Source of the DNA: Qipengyuania marisflavi
Lineage (GTDB): Bacteria > Pseudomonadota > Alphaproteobacteria > Sphingomonadales > Sphingomonadaceae
Length of the DNA stretch: 64,000 nucleotides
Assembly: GCF_005884405.1 (NCBI RefSeq)
Contig: NZ_VCAO01000004.1
Location: 1 to 64,000 of the forward strand
Reading direction: 5' to 3'
Made by a program: the position numbers and the translations under genes. Under the pieces are notes generated by a model, which saw nothing but the letters and a program-made list of their open reading frames with translations, did not search any database and was not told where the DNA came from. How positions within the stretch are numbered: the stretch's first letter is position 1; every line of letters starts with the position of its first letter. Below are positions 1 through 8,692 of the stretch, piece by piece.

Positions 1-233
1 AAAATCTCCCTCTCCTCCTTGAGGATCCGGTTCTCCAGGCGCAGACGTTCATTCTCACGGGCCAGATCCGCCTGCGGCGCGGCTACCAGATCAGTGGGCC
101 GATATTGCGCGACCCACTTGCCCAGCGTCGACAATCCCACCCCTAAATCTGACGCAACACGCCGACGCGACAGCCCGCTGGCCAGCGCAATCCGCACCGC
201 TTCCCGCTTGAACTCTTCTGTATGCTTCATCAT
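1..233 (-). CDS. IS3/IS911-type transposase OrfA (partial)
   Basis: This is the DNA-binding first protein of an IS3-family transposase, which binds the element's ends and supplies the N-terminal part of the frameshifted OrfAB transposase. The visible 77 residues start with MMKHTEEFKREAVRIA, carry a helix-turn-helix (LSRRRVASDLGVGLSTLGKW), and run into a leucine-zipper-like coil (LARENERLRLENRILKEE) where the window ends. Start codons at 233 and 230 are both possible; a GGAGG-like site precedes them. The C-terminal end and OrfB lie outside. It is transcribed away from the CHAT fragment it interrupts. Confidence 0.88.
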   Translation of the reverse strand, partial: MMKHTEEFKREAVRIALASGLSRRRVASDLGVGLSTLGKWVAQYRPTDLVAAPQADLARENERLRLENRILKEEREI

Positions 234-268
234 CTCGTCGGCCTCCTTGATAGAGTGTTAAACTCTCA
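1..268 (-). mobile_element. IS3-family insertion sequence, partial (5' end of the element)
   Basis: The element runs off the left edge of the window. Read on the minus strand it appears to begin at 268 with TGAGAGTTTAACACTC, the TG start usual for IS3-family ends, followed by a short leader with a GGAGG-like ribosome site and the OrfA start codon. The adjoining plus-strand reading frame at 270 is a CHAT peptidase domain with its front part missing, which supports an insertion boundary here. The exact terminal base and the target duplication cannot be confirmed because the other end lies outside the window. Confidence 0.7.
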
Positions 269-269
269 A

Positions 270-977
270 GTGACCGGCACAAAACCGTTACAAGTCCAAC
301 CGGCGCTGGCGGGCGGCCAGAACTGCCTGTGGGCTCCCGCCATCTGGGACCACCCCATTCTTGCAGACGAGCTGTACACCGCCGCGCGTACATTGGGTGC
401 GGGTAGCGGGGGCGATGCCGTTGTGACAGGCGATGCGTTTACCGACACTGCGCTGCTGGGCATGGACAATCTCGATCAGTATCGGATCCTGCATTTTGCG
501 ACCCACGGACTGGTAACCGCACCGCAACCTGAATGTCCGCCGCGCCCGGCGCTGTTGACCTCGTTTGGTGCAGACGGTTCGGACGGACTGTTGTCCTTTG
601 GCGAGATTTTCGACCTGAACCTCGACGCTGACCTTGTCATCCTGTCCGCTTGCGACACGGCCGGGGCCGCCACCATCGGGGCCACGCGAGAAGCGGGCGT
701 TTCATCGGGTGGCGGTTTCGCGCTGGACGGTCTGGTGCGTGCATTCTTGAGGGCTGGCGGACGTTCCGTGGTGGCCAGCCACTGGCCGGTGCCGGATGAT
801 TACGATGCCACAAACCGGCTGATTGATGGGTTTTTCAAGGCATCTGCAGGCACCTCGATCGCGGCGGCGCTGCAGGGATCGCAACAATCGCTGATGGATC
901 AGGCGGAAACCTCGCACCCGTTCTATTGGGCGGCTTTCGCAATCATCGGCGACGGCGGCGCACCGCTGCGCCGCTGA
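270..977 (+). pseudogene. CHAT-domain cysteine peptidase, 5'-truncated by the IS
   Basis: CHAT domains are caspase-like cysteine peptidases, usually at the C terminus of long TPR proteins and in several systems activated by protein partners. The C-terminal 236 residues remain: the catalytic His lies in HFATHG (codon 504-506), the catalytic Cys in LSACDTA (codon 651-653), followed by the family motifs VASHWPVPDD and HPFYWAAFAIIGDG. The reading frame runs up to the IS end with no convincing native start, and the expected N-terminal repeats are absent. I therefore read it as a gene broken by transposition. Part of the fold may still be made if an upstream promoter reads through, but nothing shows this. 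Confidence 0.8.
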
Positions 978-1054
978 GTCTGAAGGGACATTCAAGCGGC
1001 AAACTTGCCAGCAGGTCCCGATTGCTTCAAACCTAAAGCATTGGGAGAGAAGCC

Positions 1055-3355
1055 ATGAAGATCGCCTGTCTGGGCGGCGGCCCGGCGGGGCTCTATTTCG
1101 CGATTTCGATGAAATTGCGCGATCCCTCGCACTTGGTCGAAGTGTTTGAGCGCAACCGCGCCGATGACACCTTCGGTTGGGGCGTGGTGTTCTCTGACCA
1201 GACGGTCGAAAACCTTTTGGCGAACGATCCGGTCAGCGGCGCGGTGATCGGCGATGCGTTTGCGCATTGGGATGATATCGACGTCCACATTCGCGGCGAA
1301 ACAATCCGCTCTGGCGGGCATGGCTTCATCGGTATTGGCCGCAAGCTGTTGCTGCAAATCCTTCAGAACCGCGCGCGCGAATTGGGCGTGATGCTGCATT
1401 TCGAGCATGAGGCTTCACCCGACCTTGATGCTTGGCAAGGTTACGATCTGGTCATCGCCGCCGACGGCGCCAACAGCCGGATACGCAGCAAATATCAGGA
1501 GCATTTCGGCGCCGATATCGAGATGCGCCGCAACCGTTTCTTCTGGTTCGGGACCAACAAGGCATTTGAAGCCTTCACCTTTGCCTTCGAGCAGCTGCCT
1601 GAAGGCTGGGTCTGGGCACATGCTTATCGCTTCGATGACGATTTTTCGACCTTCATCGTCGAAATGGAGCCGGAGACCTGGGCCGCGCTTGGCTTTGACC
1701 TGATGGACCAAGACGCGGCGATTGCGCGCTGCGAGGAGATTTTTGCCGACCAGCTGGACGGCCATCCATTGCTGTCCAATGCGCGGCATTTGCCGGGGCC
1801 GCAGGCGTGGCTGCAATTCCCACGCATCATTTGCGAGAACTGGCATTATCGCAATCTGATCCTGCTGGGCGATGCGGCGCATACCGCGCATTTCTCGATC
1901 GGATCAGGCACCAAGCTAGCGCTGGAAGATGCGATCAAGCTGGCCGAAGTGCTCAACCGCCCCGGCCTGCCGCTCGCCGATGCGCTGCACGAATATCGCG
2001 AGGAGCGGCATGTCGAAGTGCTCAAGCTGCAAAACAGCGCGCGCAATTCGACCGAATGGTTCGAGACGCTGGACCGCTATCTGCATTTCGACCCGATCCA
2101 GTTCGCCTATTCGCTGCTGACCCGGTCACAGCGGGTCAGTCATGAGAATTTGCGGCTGCGCGATCCGGCATTCGTCGCCGAGGTGGAGCAGTGGTTTCAT
2201 TCGCGCGCGCAGGGTCACTCTGCTGCGCCAGCGCCGCCGATGTTTGCGCCTTTTGCCTTGCGCAAGATGCGGCTGGCGAACCGCATGGTGGTCAGCCCGA
2301 TGGCGATGTATTCGGCGCATGACGGTGCAATCGGTGACTTCCACCGCGTGCATTACGGCGCGCGGGCGCTGGGCGGGGCGGGGCTGGTCTATACCGAAAT
2401 GACCTGCGTTTCGGCTGACGGGCGGATCACGCCGGGCTGTGCGGGGATGTATGCGCCAGAGCATGTGGCAGGATGGCGGACGGTCACTGATTTCGTCCAT
2501 GCCCATAGCAATGCGAAGATCTGCCTCCAGCTTGGGCATTCAGGGCCGAAGGGTTCGACCAAGGTCGGCTGGGAAGGTTATGACATCCCGCTGGACGAAG
2601 GGAACTGGCCGCTGCTTGCCGCCAGCGATGTGCCCTGGAGCGCCGCCAACCAGCCGCCACGCGCGATGACACGAGCGGATATGGACGCCATCACGCAGCA
2701 GTTCGTCGCCGCGACGTTAATGGCGGTGAAGGCGGGTTTCGACATGGTCGAGCTGCACGCGGCGCATGGCTATCTGCTGTCCAGCTTTATCACCCCGCTG
2801 CACAACAAGCGGACCGACGATTATGGTGGGAGCTTAGAGAACCGGCTGCGCTTCCCGCTCGAGGTGTTTGCCGCAATGCGCGCGGCATGGCCCGCCGAAC
2901 GCCCGATGTCAGTGCGGATTTCCGCTAATGACTGGATGGGCGATCTGGGCGTGACGCCGCAGGAAGCTGTCGAAATTGCGCGGGCCTTTGCCGAGGCCGG
3001 AACCGATCTGATCGACGTGTCCGCTGGACAGACCTGGGCCGATTGCCAGCCGATCTATGGCCGGATGTTCCAGACCCCCTTTGCCGACCGCATTCGCAAT
3101 GAAGCGCGGCTGACGACGATGGCGGTGGGCAATATCTTTGAGCCCGATCACGCCAATTCGATATTGGCTGCGGGACGTGCCGATCTGGTCGCGCTGGCGC
3201 GCCCGCATCTGGCGGATGCCGCATGGACGCTGCGCGCGGCGGCGGCGCAGGGCTATACAGGTGACGGCGCCACGATCCCGCGCCCCTATACGGCAGGGCA
3301 TGAACAGCTGGAGCGCACGCTCGCCCGCGCTGCGCAGGATGCGCTGCAACCATGA
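1055..3355 (+). CDS. 2-aminobenzoyl-CoA monooxygenase/reductase-type fusion (salicylyl-CoA 5-hydroxylase/OYE oxidoreductase)
   Basis: This 766-residue fusion has an N-terminal FAD monooxygenase (GGGPAG at 8-13, then IAADGANSR and a late [12 protein letters not shown] flavin motif, to about 380). A C-terminal old-yellow-enzyme-like FMN reductase spans about 395-750 ([27 protein letters not shown]). The same two-domain arrangement is known in 2-aminobenzoyl-CoA monooxygenase/reductase of Azoarcus, which hydroxylates the CoA-activated ring at C5 and then reduces it. Annotated relatives are also called salicylyl-CoA 5-hydroxylase. The linked CoA ligase and RidA-like genes favour an amino-substituted substrate. 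It is the first of seven overlapping genes and shares ATGA with the next one. Confidence 0.88.
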   Translation: MKIACLGGGPAGLYFAISMKLRDPSHLVEVFERNRADDTFGWGVVFSDQTVENLLANDPVSGAVIGDAFAHWDDIDVHIRGETIRSGGHGFIGIGRKLLLQILQNRARELGVMLHFEHEASPDLDAWQGYDLVIAADGANSRIRSKYQEHFGADIEMRRNRFFWFGTNKAFEAFTFAFEQLPEGWVWAHAYRFDDDFSTFIVEMEPETWAALGFDLMDQDAAIARCEEIFADQLDGHPLLSNARHLPGPQAWLQFPRIICENWHYRNLILLGDAAHTAHFSIGSGTKLALEDAIKLAEVLNRPGLPLADALHEYREERHVEVLKLQNSARNSTEWFETLDRYLHFDPIQFAYSLLTRSQRVSHENLRLRDPAFVAEVEQWFHSRAQGHSAAPAPPMFAPFALRKMRLANRMVVSPMAMYSAHDGAIGDFHRVHYGARALGGAGLVYTEMTCVSADGRITPGCAGMYAPEHVAGWRTVTDFVHAHSNAKICLQLGHSGPKGSTKVGWEGYDIPLDEGNWPLLAASDVPWSAANQPPRAMTRADMDAITQQFVAATLMAVKAGFDMVELHAAHGYLLSSFITPLHNKRTDDYGGSLENRLRFPLEVFAAMRAAWPAERPMSVRISANDWMGDLGVTPQEAVEIARAFAEAGTDLIDVSAGQTWADCQPIYGRMFQTPFADRIRNEARLTTMAVGNIFEPDHANSILAAGRADLVALARPHLADAAWTLRAAAAQGYTGDGATIPRPYTAGHEQLERTLARAAQDALQP

Positions 3356-4095
3356 GCGGGCTGGCTGGACAGCATGGGGTGATAACCGGCGGCGGCACCG
3401 GGATCGGTGCGGCCATCGCGCGCGCATTGGCGGGCGAGGGCGCGAAAGTCAGCCTGTTTGGGCGGCGGGTCGAACCGCTCAAGGCCATCGCAGAAGAACT
3501 GGGGACAGCTGCTTTCTTCACGACCTGCGATGTGACCGATCCGCAGCGGGTCGCAGGCGCAATGCAGGCCGCGCGCGACCGGCATGGGCATGTTGGCATT
3601 CTGATCAACAATGCGGGTGTTGCCGCCAGCGCGCCCTTTGCCCGGATCACGGATGAGGCGTGGCGTAGCGCGATGGCGGTCAATCTGGACGGCGTATTCC
3701 ATTGCTGCCGCGCGGTGATCGAACCGATGCTGGCCAAGCAGAACGGACGGATCGTCACGGTTGCTTCGACTGCCGGACTGCACGGCTTTGCCTACACCGC
3801 ACCCTATGTCGCGGCGAAACATGGCGCGGTCGGTCTGATGCGCGCTCTGGCGGCGGAATATGCGGGCAAGGGCATCACTGCCAACGCCGTCTGCCCCGGC
3901 TTTACCGACACGGAAATCGTGGCCGAAGCAGTGCGAAATATCGTCGCCAAGACCGGACGCGCCGCCGATGAGGTGCGCGCCGAACTGGCACAGATGAACC
4001 CGTCCGGGCGCTTGATTACGCCGCAGGAAGTTGCCGATCTGGTGCTGGAATTGGTGCTATCGACGCGCACCGGCGAAGCGGCGGAGCTGTCATGA
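3352..4095 (+). CDS. Short-chain dehydrogenase/reductase (SDR)
   Basis: A 247-residue classical SDR with the NAD(P) motif GGGTGIG near residue 13, NNAG near residue 84, a catalytic Ser in VASTAG, and YVAAK as the Tyr-x-x-x-Lys pair. It starts on the ATGA that ends the monooxygenase gene and itself ends on the ATGA that starts the MarR gene. In this operon it probably oxidises or reduces the hydroxy/oxo group on the dearomatised CoA thioester, a beta-oxidation-like step. That role comes from context; the SDR assignment is certain but the substrate is not. Confidence 0.85.
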   Translation: MSGLAGQHGVITGGGTGIGAAIARALAGEGAKVSLFGRRVEPLKAIAEELGTAAFFTTCDVTDPQRVAGAMQAARDRHGHVGILINNAGVAASAPFARITDEAWRSAMAVNLDGVFHCCRAVIEPMLAKQNGRIVTVASTAGLHGFAYTAPYVAAKHGAVGLMRALAAEYAGKGITANAVCPGFTDTEIVAEAVRNIVAKTGRAADEVRAELAQMNPSGRLITPQEVADLVLELVLSTRTGEAAELS

Positions 4096-4553
4096 CCGGC
4101 GCGCGCACATATGACGAGGGCAATGTGCGGCTGTGGCTCAGGCTGCTGGGCACGACGCGGGTGATTGAAAAACGTCTTCAGCGCGGCATGGCCGACAAAC
4201 ACTCTACCACCTTGCCCCGCTTCGATGTGCTGGCCGCGCTCGACCGTGCGGGCGAACCGCTGGCGATGGGGGCGCTCAGCCGGGCGCTGCTGGTATCCAA
4301 CGGCAATGTCACCGGCATTGTCAGAACGCTGGAGCGCGATGGCCACGTCACGCTTGAACCGCGCGCCAGTGATCGGCGGGTATCGATGGTATCGCTGACC
4401 GCACAGGGTGCCGCCCATTTTGCCGATCTGGCCGCCGCGCATCACGGCTGGGTGGACACAATGCTGTCCGGTTTGGCCCCCGAGACCCGAGCAAGCCTCA
4501 CTGCCGATCTTGGCGAACTCAAAGCCGTACTTTCCGAAAGGCCTTCCGCATGA
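4092..4553 (+). CDS. MarR-family transcriptional regulator
   Basis: A 153-residue winged-helix protein. The MarR core is visible as [17 protein letters not shown], then [24 protein letters not shown] (recognition helix) and the wing [15 protein letters not shown]. MarR proteins commonly repress aromatic-degradation operons and release DNA when an aromatic acid or its CoA ester binds. Its place inside the operon, overlapping genes on both sides, suggests self-regulation of the whole cluster. No operator palindrome was recognised in the short space before 1055. Confidence 0.88.
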   Translation: MTGARTYDEGNVRLWLRLLGTTRVIEKRLQRGMADKHSTTLPRFDVLAALDRAGEPLAMGALSRALLVSNGNVTGIVRTLERDGHVTLEPRASDRRVSMVSLTAQGAAHFADLAAAHHGWVDTMLSGLAPETRASLTADLGELKAVLSERPSA

Positions 4554-5368
4554 CCGCACGCTTGAACCCGCAGACCTACGCGCCGCAGCATTTCCTGTGG
4601 GAGTTTGCCGGCGGGGTAGGGACAGTCACGCTGAACCGGCCCGAACGCAAAAACCCGCTGACCTTTGCAAGCTATGCCGAGCTGCGCGACCTGTTTCGCG
4701 AGCTGACTTATGCGCGAGAGGTCAAGGTTATCGTCATCGCGGGCGCGGGCGGCAATTTCAGCTCGGGCGGCGATGTTTTCGAGATTATCGGCCCGCTCAC
4801 GGAAATGGCGATTCCCGAATTGCTGGCTTTCACCCGCATGACCGGCGATCTGGTCAAGGCGATGCGCGCCTGTCCGCAGCCGATTGTCGCCGCGCTCGAC
4901 GGCATCTGTGTGGGAGCCGGTGCGATCATGGCGATGGCGAGCGATCTGCGGCTGGCCACCCCGCGCACCAAGACCGCGTTTCTGTTTACCCGCGTCGGGT
5001 TGGCGGGTTGTGACATGGGCGCCTGCGCGATCCTGCCGCGCATCATTGGGCAGGGCCGCGCGTCAGAACTGCTTTATACCGGCCGCGTGATGAGCGCAGA
5101 GGAGGGCGAGCGATGGGGATTTCACAATCGGCTGGTCGATGGCGAAGTGGTGGCCGAGGCCGCGCAGCTCGCCGCCGATCTGGCCGCCGGACCGACATTT
5201 GCGCACGGGATCACCAAGACGCAGCTATCCGCCGAATGGAATGTCGGGATTGAAACCGCCATCGAAATGGAGGCTCAGGCGCAGGCGATCTGCATGGCAA
5301 CCAAGGATTTTCGCCGCGCGTTCGAGGCTTTTGCCGATAAGCGCACCCCGGTGTTCGAGGGCGATTGA
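4550..5368 (+). CDS. Enoyl-CoA hydratase/isomerase (crotonase) family protein
   Basis: A 272-residue crotonase-fold protein. The oxyanion-hole elements are visible as [10 protein letters not shown] and [14 protein letters not shown], and the family opening as [14 protein letters not shown]. The positions that in enoyl-CoA hydratase usually hold the two catalytic glutamates read [14 protein letters not shown], so at least the first Glu appears replaced. The chemistry may therefore differ from simple hydration, for example hydrolysis or isomerisation of the alicyclic intermediate. Crotonase-type genes belong to known 2-aminobenzoyl-CoA clusters. It starts on the ATGA ending the MarR gene. Confidence 0.85.
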   Translation: MTARLNPQTYAPQHFLWEFAGGVGTVTLNRPERKNPLTFASYAELRDLFRELTYAREVKVIVIAGAGGNFSSGGDVFEIIGPLTEMAIPELLAFTRMTGDLVKAMRACPQPIVAALDGICVGAGAIMAMASDLRLATPRTKTAFLFTRVGLAGCDMGACAILPRIIGQGRASELLYTGRVMSAEEGERWGFHNRLVDGEVVAEAAQLAADLAAGPTFAHGITKTQLSAEWNVGIETAIEMEAQAQAICMATKDFRRAFEAFADKRTPVFEGD

Positions 5369-5371
5369 GCG

Positions 5372-5794
5372 GTGGCGGGCGTAATCTCCCGGCTACCCGT
5401 GCGGTTCGCTGACTGCGACCCGGCTGGCATCGCTTATTACCCCGCGCTGTTCGCGCTGTGCGATGCCGCTATCGAAGAGTGGACCGGCGTAGTGATCGGC
5501 GTGTCGCGGCAAGTCATGCATCAGGATATGGCGCTCGCGCTGCCGACTGTCACCATGCAGGCCGATTTCGCCAAAGTGGTGGCTTGGGGGGACCAGCTCG
5601 ACATTGCGATCACGACGCGGCGGGTTGGCTCCAGCTCGGTCGATCTGATTGCGGCGGCGCTCTGCAATGGGGAGCAGCGGTTCACCGTCAGCTATACCCA
5701 AGTGCTGATGCGCATGGCCGGGCAAGTATCGCAACCCTGGCCACAGGATTGGCGCGAGCGGCTTGAACACTCTGTTCAGGAGAATGCCCAATGA
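5372..5794 (+). CDS. 4-hydroxybenzoyl-CoA thioesterase-like hotdog protein
   Basis: A 140-residue hotdog-fold thioesterase with a GTG start three bases after the preceding stop. The motif RFADCDPAGIAYYP at residues 11-24 matches the active-site loop of Pseudomonas-type 4-hydroxybenzoyl-CoA thioesterases, with Asp16 as the catalytic residue. In an aryl-CoA operon it may rescue CoA from dead-end thioesters or release the final acid. It shares an ATGA overlap with the RidA-like gene, so the two are likely translated together. Confidence 0.82.
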   Translation: MAGVISRLPVRFADCDPAGIAYYPALFALCDAAIEEWTGVVIGVSRQVMHQDMALALPTVTMQADFAKVVAWGDQLDIAITTRRVGSSSVDLIAAALCNGEQRFTVSYTQVLMRMAGQVSQPWPQDWRERLEHSVQENAQ

Positions 5795-6192
5795 GCGCAC
5801 ATACTACACTGCTGCCACCCGGCTGGCCGCGCCCCAAAGGCTATGCCAACGGCATTGCGGCTACCGGCACACTGGTGTTCACTGCGGGAGTTGTCGGCTG
5901 GGATGTGCAGGAGAAATTTGCGGCCGACACGGTGGCGGGACAATTCCGGCAAGTGCTGGAAAACACGCTCGCCATCCTGGCCGAGGCAGGTGCCGGGCCG
6001 GAGCATATCGTGCGTATGACGTGGTATGTCACCGACCGGGACGCCTATGTCGCATCGCTGGCGCAGATCGGCGCGCATTACCGCGAACTGGTGGGCAAGA
6101 ATTACCCGGCGATGGCGGTGGTCGAGGTGTCCCGGCTGGTCGAACCGGCGGCGCTGATTGAAATCGAAACCACAGCCGTTGTGCCGCTATGA
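5791..6192 (+). CDS. RidA-family (YjgF/YER057c/UK114) protein, atypical active site
   Basis: A 133-residue RidA-superfamily protein, with the family regions GTLVFTAGVVGWD, HIVRMTWYVTDRDAY and VEVSRLVEPAALIEIE. RidA proteins hydrolyse reactive enamines and imines to ketones and ammonia. Here the position of the catalytic Arg of RidA (Arg105 of the E. coli protein, in PARSxVEV) is occupied by Met108 (PAMAVVEV), so it belongs to an Rid group without the canonical arginine. Its place between the thioesterase and CoA ligase genes, in a pathway whose ring-reduced product is an enamine, suggests it acts on that intermediate. That is inference. Confidence 0.87.
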   Translation: MSAHTTLLPPGWPRPKGYANGIAATGTLVFTAGVVGWDVQEKFAADTVAGQFRQVLENTLAILAEAGAGPEHIVRMTWYVTDRDAYVASLAQIGAHYRELVGKNYPAMAVVEVSRLVEPAALIEIETTAVVPL

Positions 6193-7784
6193 GCGCCGCC
6201 TACGACAGCTTCGTGCGTGACGGCCTGCCCCCTGCGGAGCAACAGCCTGACTTCAGCTTTGACCTGCCGGAATTGCAATATCCCGCCCACTTCAACGCGG
6301 CGGCAGAATTGCTTGCAGGCGGCGCGCCCGGTGACCTCGCAGTGATCAATGCCGCTGGGCGCTGGACCTATGGCGACATGGACGATCTGTCCGCCCGCAT
6401 CGCTCGGGTGCTGGTGGAAGACGAGGGCTTGATACCCGGCAATCGGGTGCTGCTGGCAGGTCGCAATGGCGCGATGCTGTTTGCTGCGTGGCTTGGCATT
6501 CTCAAGGCGGGCGGAGTGGTCACCGCAATCATGCCGATCCTGCGCGGCGGCGAAATCGCCAAGGTGGTGGGCAAGGCGGAAATCACCCATGCGATTGTCG
6601 ATGCGCCCTGCCGCGAAGCTTACGGTGAGGCTGCCGAACAATGCGACAGCCTGCGCTCGGCGCTGTTCTTCGATGGCGATAGCGGATCCGATGCGCTGTC
6701 CGACCGGATCGCCGCCACCGCGCCCGGTTTTGCACCGGTCGCAACACAGCGTGACGATCCCGCGCTGATTGCCTTCACCTCTGGCACTACGGGCGATCCG
6801 AAGGGCTGCGTCCAGTTCCACCGCGATATTCTTGCCAGTGCCGATAGTTTTGCGCGGCACGTCATCCGGCCCCGCACCGGCGCGCGCTGGGCGTGTAGCG
6901 CTCCGCTGGCTTTTACCTTCGGGCTGGGGATGCAATTCGTCTTTCCGTTCCGCTTCGGCGGCTGCGCGGTCACACCCTCGCGGCCCGGCCCGGAGGGGCT
7001 GGCCGAAGCAATCGGCAGCTTTGCCGTCGATATCTGCGCCACGGCGCCCACCGCCTATCGCGCCATGCTCGCCATGCCCGAAGAGGAGCGCGATTTCGCT
7101 TCACTGACAACCTGCATTTCGGCGGGTGAGCACTTGCCCGAAGCCATCTGGCGCGCTTGGCATGAAGCAACCGGCGTGAAGATTATCGATGGTATCGGCG
7201 CGACCGAGATGATGCACATCTTCATCTCGGCCAGCGGCGATGATATTCGCCCCGGCGCCACGGGGCTTGCCGTTCCGGGATACCGCGCAACCGTGCTCGA
7301 TCTGGCGGGTCAGCCAATGGATGAGGGCACCGGGCGGCTCGCCGTCAAAGGCCCGACCGGCTGCCGCTATCTCGCCGACCCGCGTCAGGCCGACTATGTT
7401 CAGGACGGGTGGAATGTTACCGGCGATACCTACCGCCGCGATGCCGAGGGCTACTTCTGGTTCGTCGCCCGCTCCGACGATATGATCATATCGTCCGGCT
7501 ACAACATTGCAGCGCCAGAGGTGGAGCAGGCGCTCTATGCGCATCCTGCGGTTGCCGAATGTGCGGTGATCGGCGTGCCATGCAAGGAGCGCGGGCAGTT
7601 AGTGAAGGCGTTTGTCGTCGCCGCATCAGGATGCGCACCGGGCGAAGCGCTGGCGGCGGAATTGCAGGATCATGTGAAAGCCGCGATTGCGCCGTATAAA
7701 TATCCGCGCGCGGTCGAATTCGTAAGCGCACTGCCCAAAACCGCGACCGGCAAATTGCAGCGCTTCGCTTTGCGCAAGGGCTGA
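6189..7784 (+). CDS. Benzoate/2-aminobenzoate-CoA ligase-type AMP-forming enzyme
   Basis: A 531-residue adenylate-forming ligase of the benzoate-CoA ligase type. It activates an aromatic acid with ATP and CoA to give the aroyl-CoA used by the first gene product. Visible motifs are the P-loop-like FTSGTTGDPKG (about 195-205), a DGIGATEMMHIF stretch as in benzoate-CoA ligases, the hinge region with GDTY and SGYNI, and the catalytic C-terminal Lys in PKTATGKLQR. It is the last gene of the operon and starts on an ATGA overlap. Anthranilate is the likeliest substrate from the operon contents; benzoate or salicylate cannot be excluded. Confidence 0.88.
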   Translation: MSAAYDSFVRDGLPPAEQQPDFSFDLPELQYPAHFNAAAELLAGGAPGDLAVINAAGRWTYGDMDDLSARIARVLVEDEGLIPGNRVLLAGRNGAMLFAAWLGILKAGGVVTAIMPILRGGEIAKVVGKAEITHAIVDAPCREAYGEAAEQCDSLRSALFFDGDSGSDALSDRIAATAPGFAPVATQRDDPALIAFTSGTTGDPKGCVQFHRDILASADSFARHVIRPRTGARWACSAPLAFTFGLGMQFVFPFRFGGCAVTPSRPGPEGLAEAIGSFAVDICATAPTAYRAMLAMPEEERDFASLTTCISAGEHLPEAIWRAWHEATGVKIIDGIGATEMMHIFISASGDDIRPGATGLAVPGYRATVLDLAGQPMDEGTGRLAVKGPTGCRYLADPRQADYVQDGWNVTGDTYRRDAEGYFWFVARSDDMIISSGYNIAAPEVEQALYAHPAVAECAVIGVPCKERGQLVKAFVVAASGCAPGEALAAELQDHVKAAIAPYKYPRAVEFVSALPKTATGKLQRFALRKG

Positions 7785-7822
7785 CCCGTGCCTCACCGCG
7801 CCTTCCGCCCGGCCACCAGCGC
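7746..7822. repeat. Imperfect direct repeat, copy 1 (ligase 3' end plus acs 3' end)
   Basis: Bases 7746-7797, the end of the CoA ligase gene, match 9437-9488 with only a few mismatches. Bases 7793-7822 are identical over 30 bases to 9494-9523, which is the true 3' end of acs. The repeat therefore combines the ends of the two genes that flank the inserted island, as if the island had been placed into, and had duplicated, the original junction. Confidence 0.8.
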
Positions 7823-8020
7823 ATCGCCATCATGCAGGAACCGGCGCGGTCCCTTTGGGGCGCCGCCGATGTAGTTCTCGACATCATAGAGATAGACGCA
7901 ATTGTCATCGGCGGTCAGATTGCCATTGGCATCATAGCAAAACGCCAAGCCCGCGACATCGGTACACTGGTTCAGCCCATTGGCGGTGTAGGTGCGGGTG
8001 ATGTTGGTATGACCGTCTCT
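7793..8020 (-). pseudogene. RHS-repeat protein remnant (C-terminal core fragment)
   Basis: Read on the minus strand this stretch contains classic RHS/YD-repeat sequence: TANGLNQCTDV, FCYDANGNLTADD, YLYDVEN and RFLHDGDALVA. RHS proteins are very large cell-surface or secreted polymorphic toxins. Here only about 70 residues remain, with the usual segment between YDVEN and RFL missing or scrambled. The last codons (ALVAGRKAR and stop) are in frame but come from the copied acs 3' end. No start or N-terminal shell region is present, so it cannot be functional. Confidence 0.75.
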
Positions 8021-8031
8021 GGCGCTCGGAG

Positions 8032-8074
8032 AATTAGGTATTGTGTCCCCGGAATTTGGTGTCCCCGGAATTTG
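8032..8074. repeat. REP-like motif with a perfect 16-bp tandem repeat
   Basis: AATTAGGTATTGTGTCCCC (8032-8050) is followed by two perfect head-to-tail copies of GTGTCCCCGGAATTTG at 8043-8058 and 8059-8074. An inverted copy of the first motif lies at 9364-9382. GGGGACAC/TTAATT motifs of this kind are known beside REP-associated transposase (RAYT) genes, but no such transposase is in this window. Nothing else is recognised between about 8075 and 8300; GC content falls there relative to the flanks. Confidence 0.7.
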
Positions 8075-8311
8075 TGAAGGCGTTAATTGCCGAATGAAGA
8101 CCATCGCCGCTCACGGATACTTCACCAAACCGACCTCCGGGGCCAAGATCGCCTCTGGTGCATCGTCCTCCGCTTTTAGAAAAATCGACGATGGCGTTTG
8201 CTCCGCCAGACAAGAATGAGAAGGCAAATTTCGGGATGTATCCCTTTTGCATACGGAATTGCAGGAGGCGTGAAACACTCCTAGACCGTCACTCTCGAAT
8301 CAGGAGGGATT

Positions 8312-8692
8312 ATGCCAACCGGCGACGATATTGCTGATTTACTTGGTGGAGGCGGGGAGAGTGCCGAGGCGAAAGATGCGTCGGTAAGGGGCAACGGTCC
8401 CGAACAGCCCAGAAACGCAAGCCAGTTAGATATCGTACAAGTGAACGATCCAAAGGATGCACCCACTGTTTTTTCGGATGGCCTGCTGTTCGCTACGTTG
8501 GTCAACGGAGGTGTGCGCTTGCAATTCGCGGAGTACGTTCCACACGCGACCAACGGGCCAAATCCAGGACTTAAAACCCGCGTGGTAGCCAACGTAGTGA
8601 TGCCACTGGAAGGATACCGAGGGATGATGGACTATCTAAGTTCCGTCAACGGCCCGTATATCTTCGGCGAAGAGGCTGCGGATGCAGAATAA
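8312..8692 (+). CDS. Hypothetical protein (126 aa)
   Basis: Not recognised with confidence. It has a strong ribosome site (AGGAGGG) a few bases before the ATG, so it is probably a real gene. The 126-residue product is acidic at both ends, Gly-rich at the start (LLGGGGES), and has a central beta-like part (GGVRLQFAEYVPHA, RVVANVVMPLEGY) that faintly recalls the small DUF3467-type proteins of phages and islands. GC content is lower than in the flanking operons, in keeping with acquired DNA. The next gene begins inside its 3' end. Confidence 0.6.
   Translation: MPTGDDIADLLGGGGESAEAKDASVRGNGPEQPRNASQLDIVQVNDPKDAPTVFSDGLLFATLVNGGVRLQFAEYVPHATNGPNPGLKTRVVANVVMPLEGYRGMMDYLSSVNGPYIFGEEAADAE

Noticed and set aside
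8034-8252. A 72-codon minus-strand frame crossing the tandem repeat
   Set aside because: It encodes the REP-like repeat itself (NSGDTKFRGHNT) and has no recognisable domain or start signal.
8191-8334. A 47-codon plus-strand frame with ATG at 8191
   Set aside because: No ribosome site, Arg-rich end produced by reading through the next gene's leader in another frame; no support as a gene.
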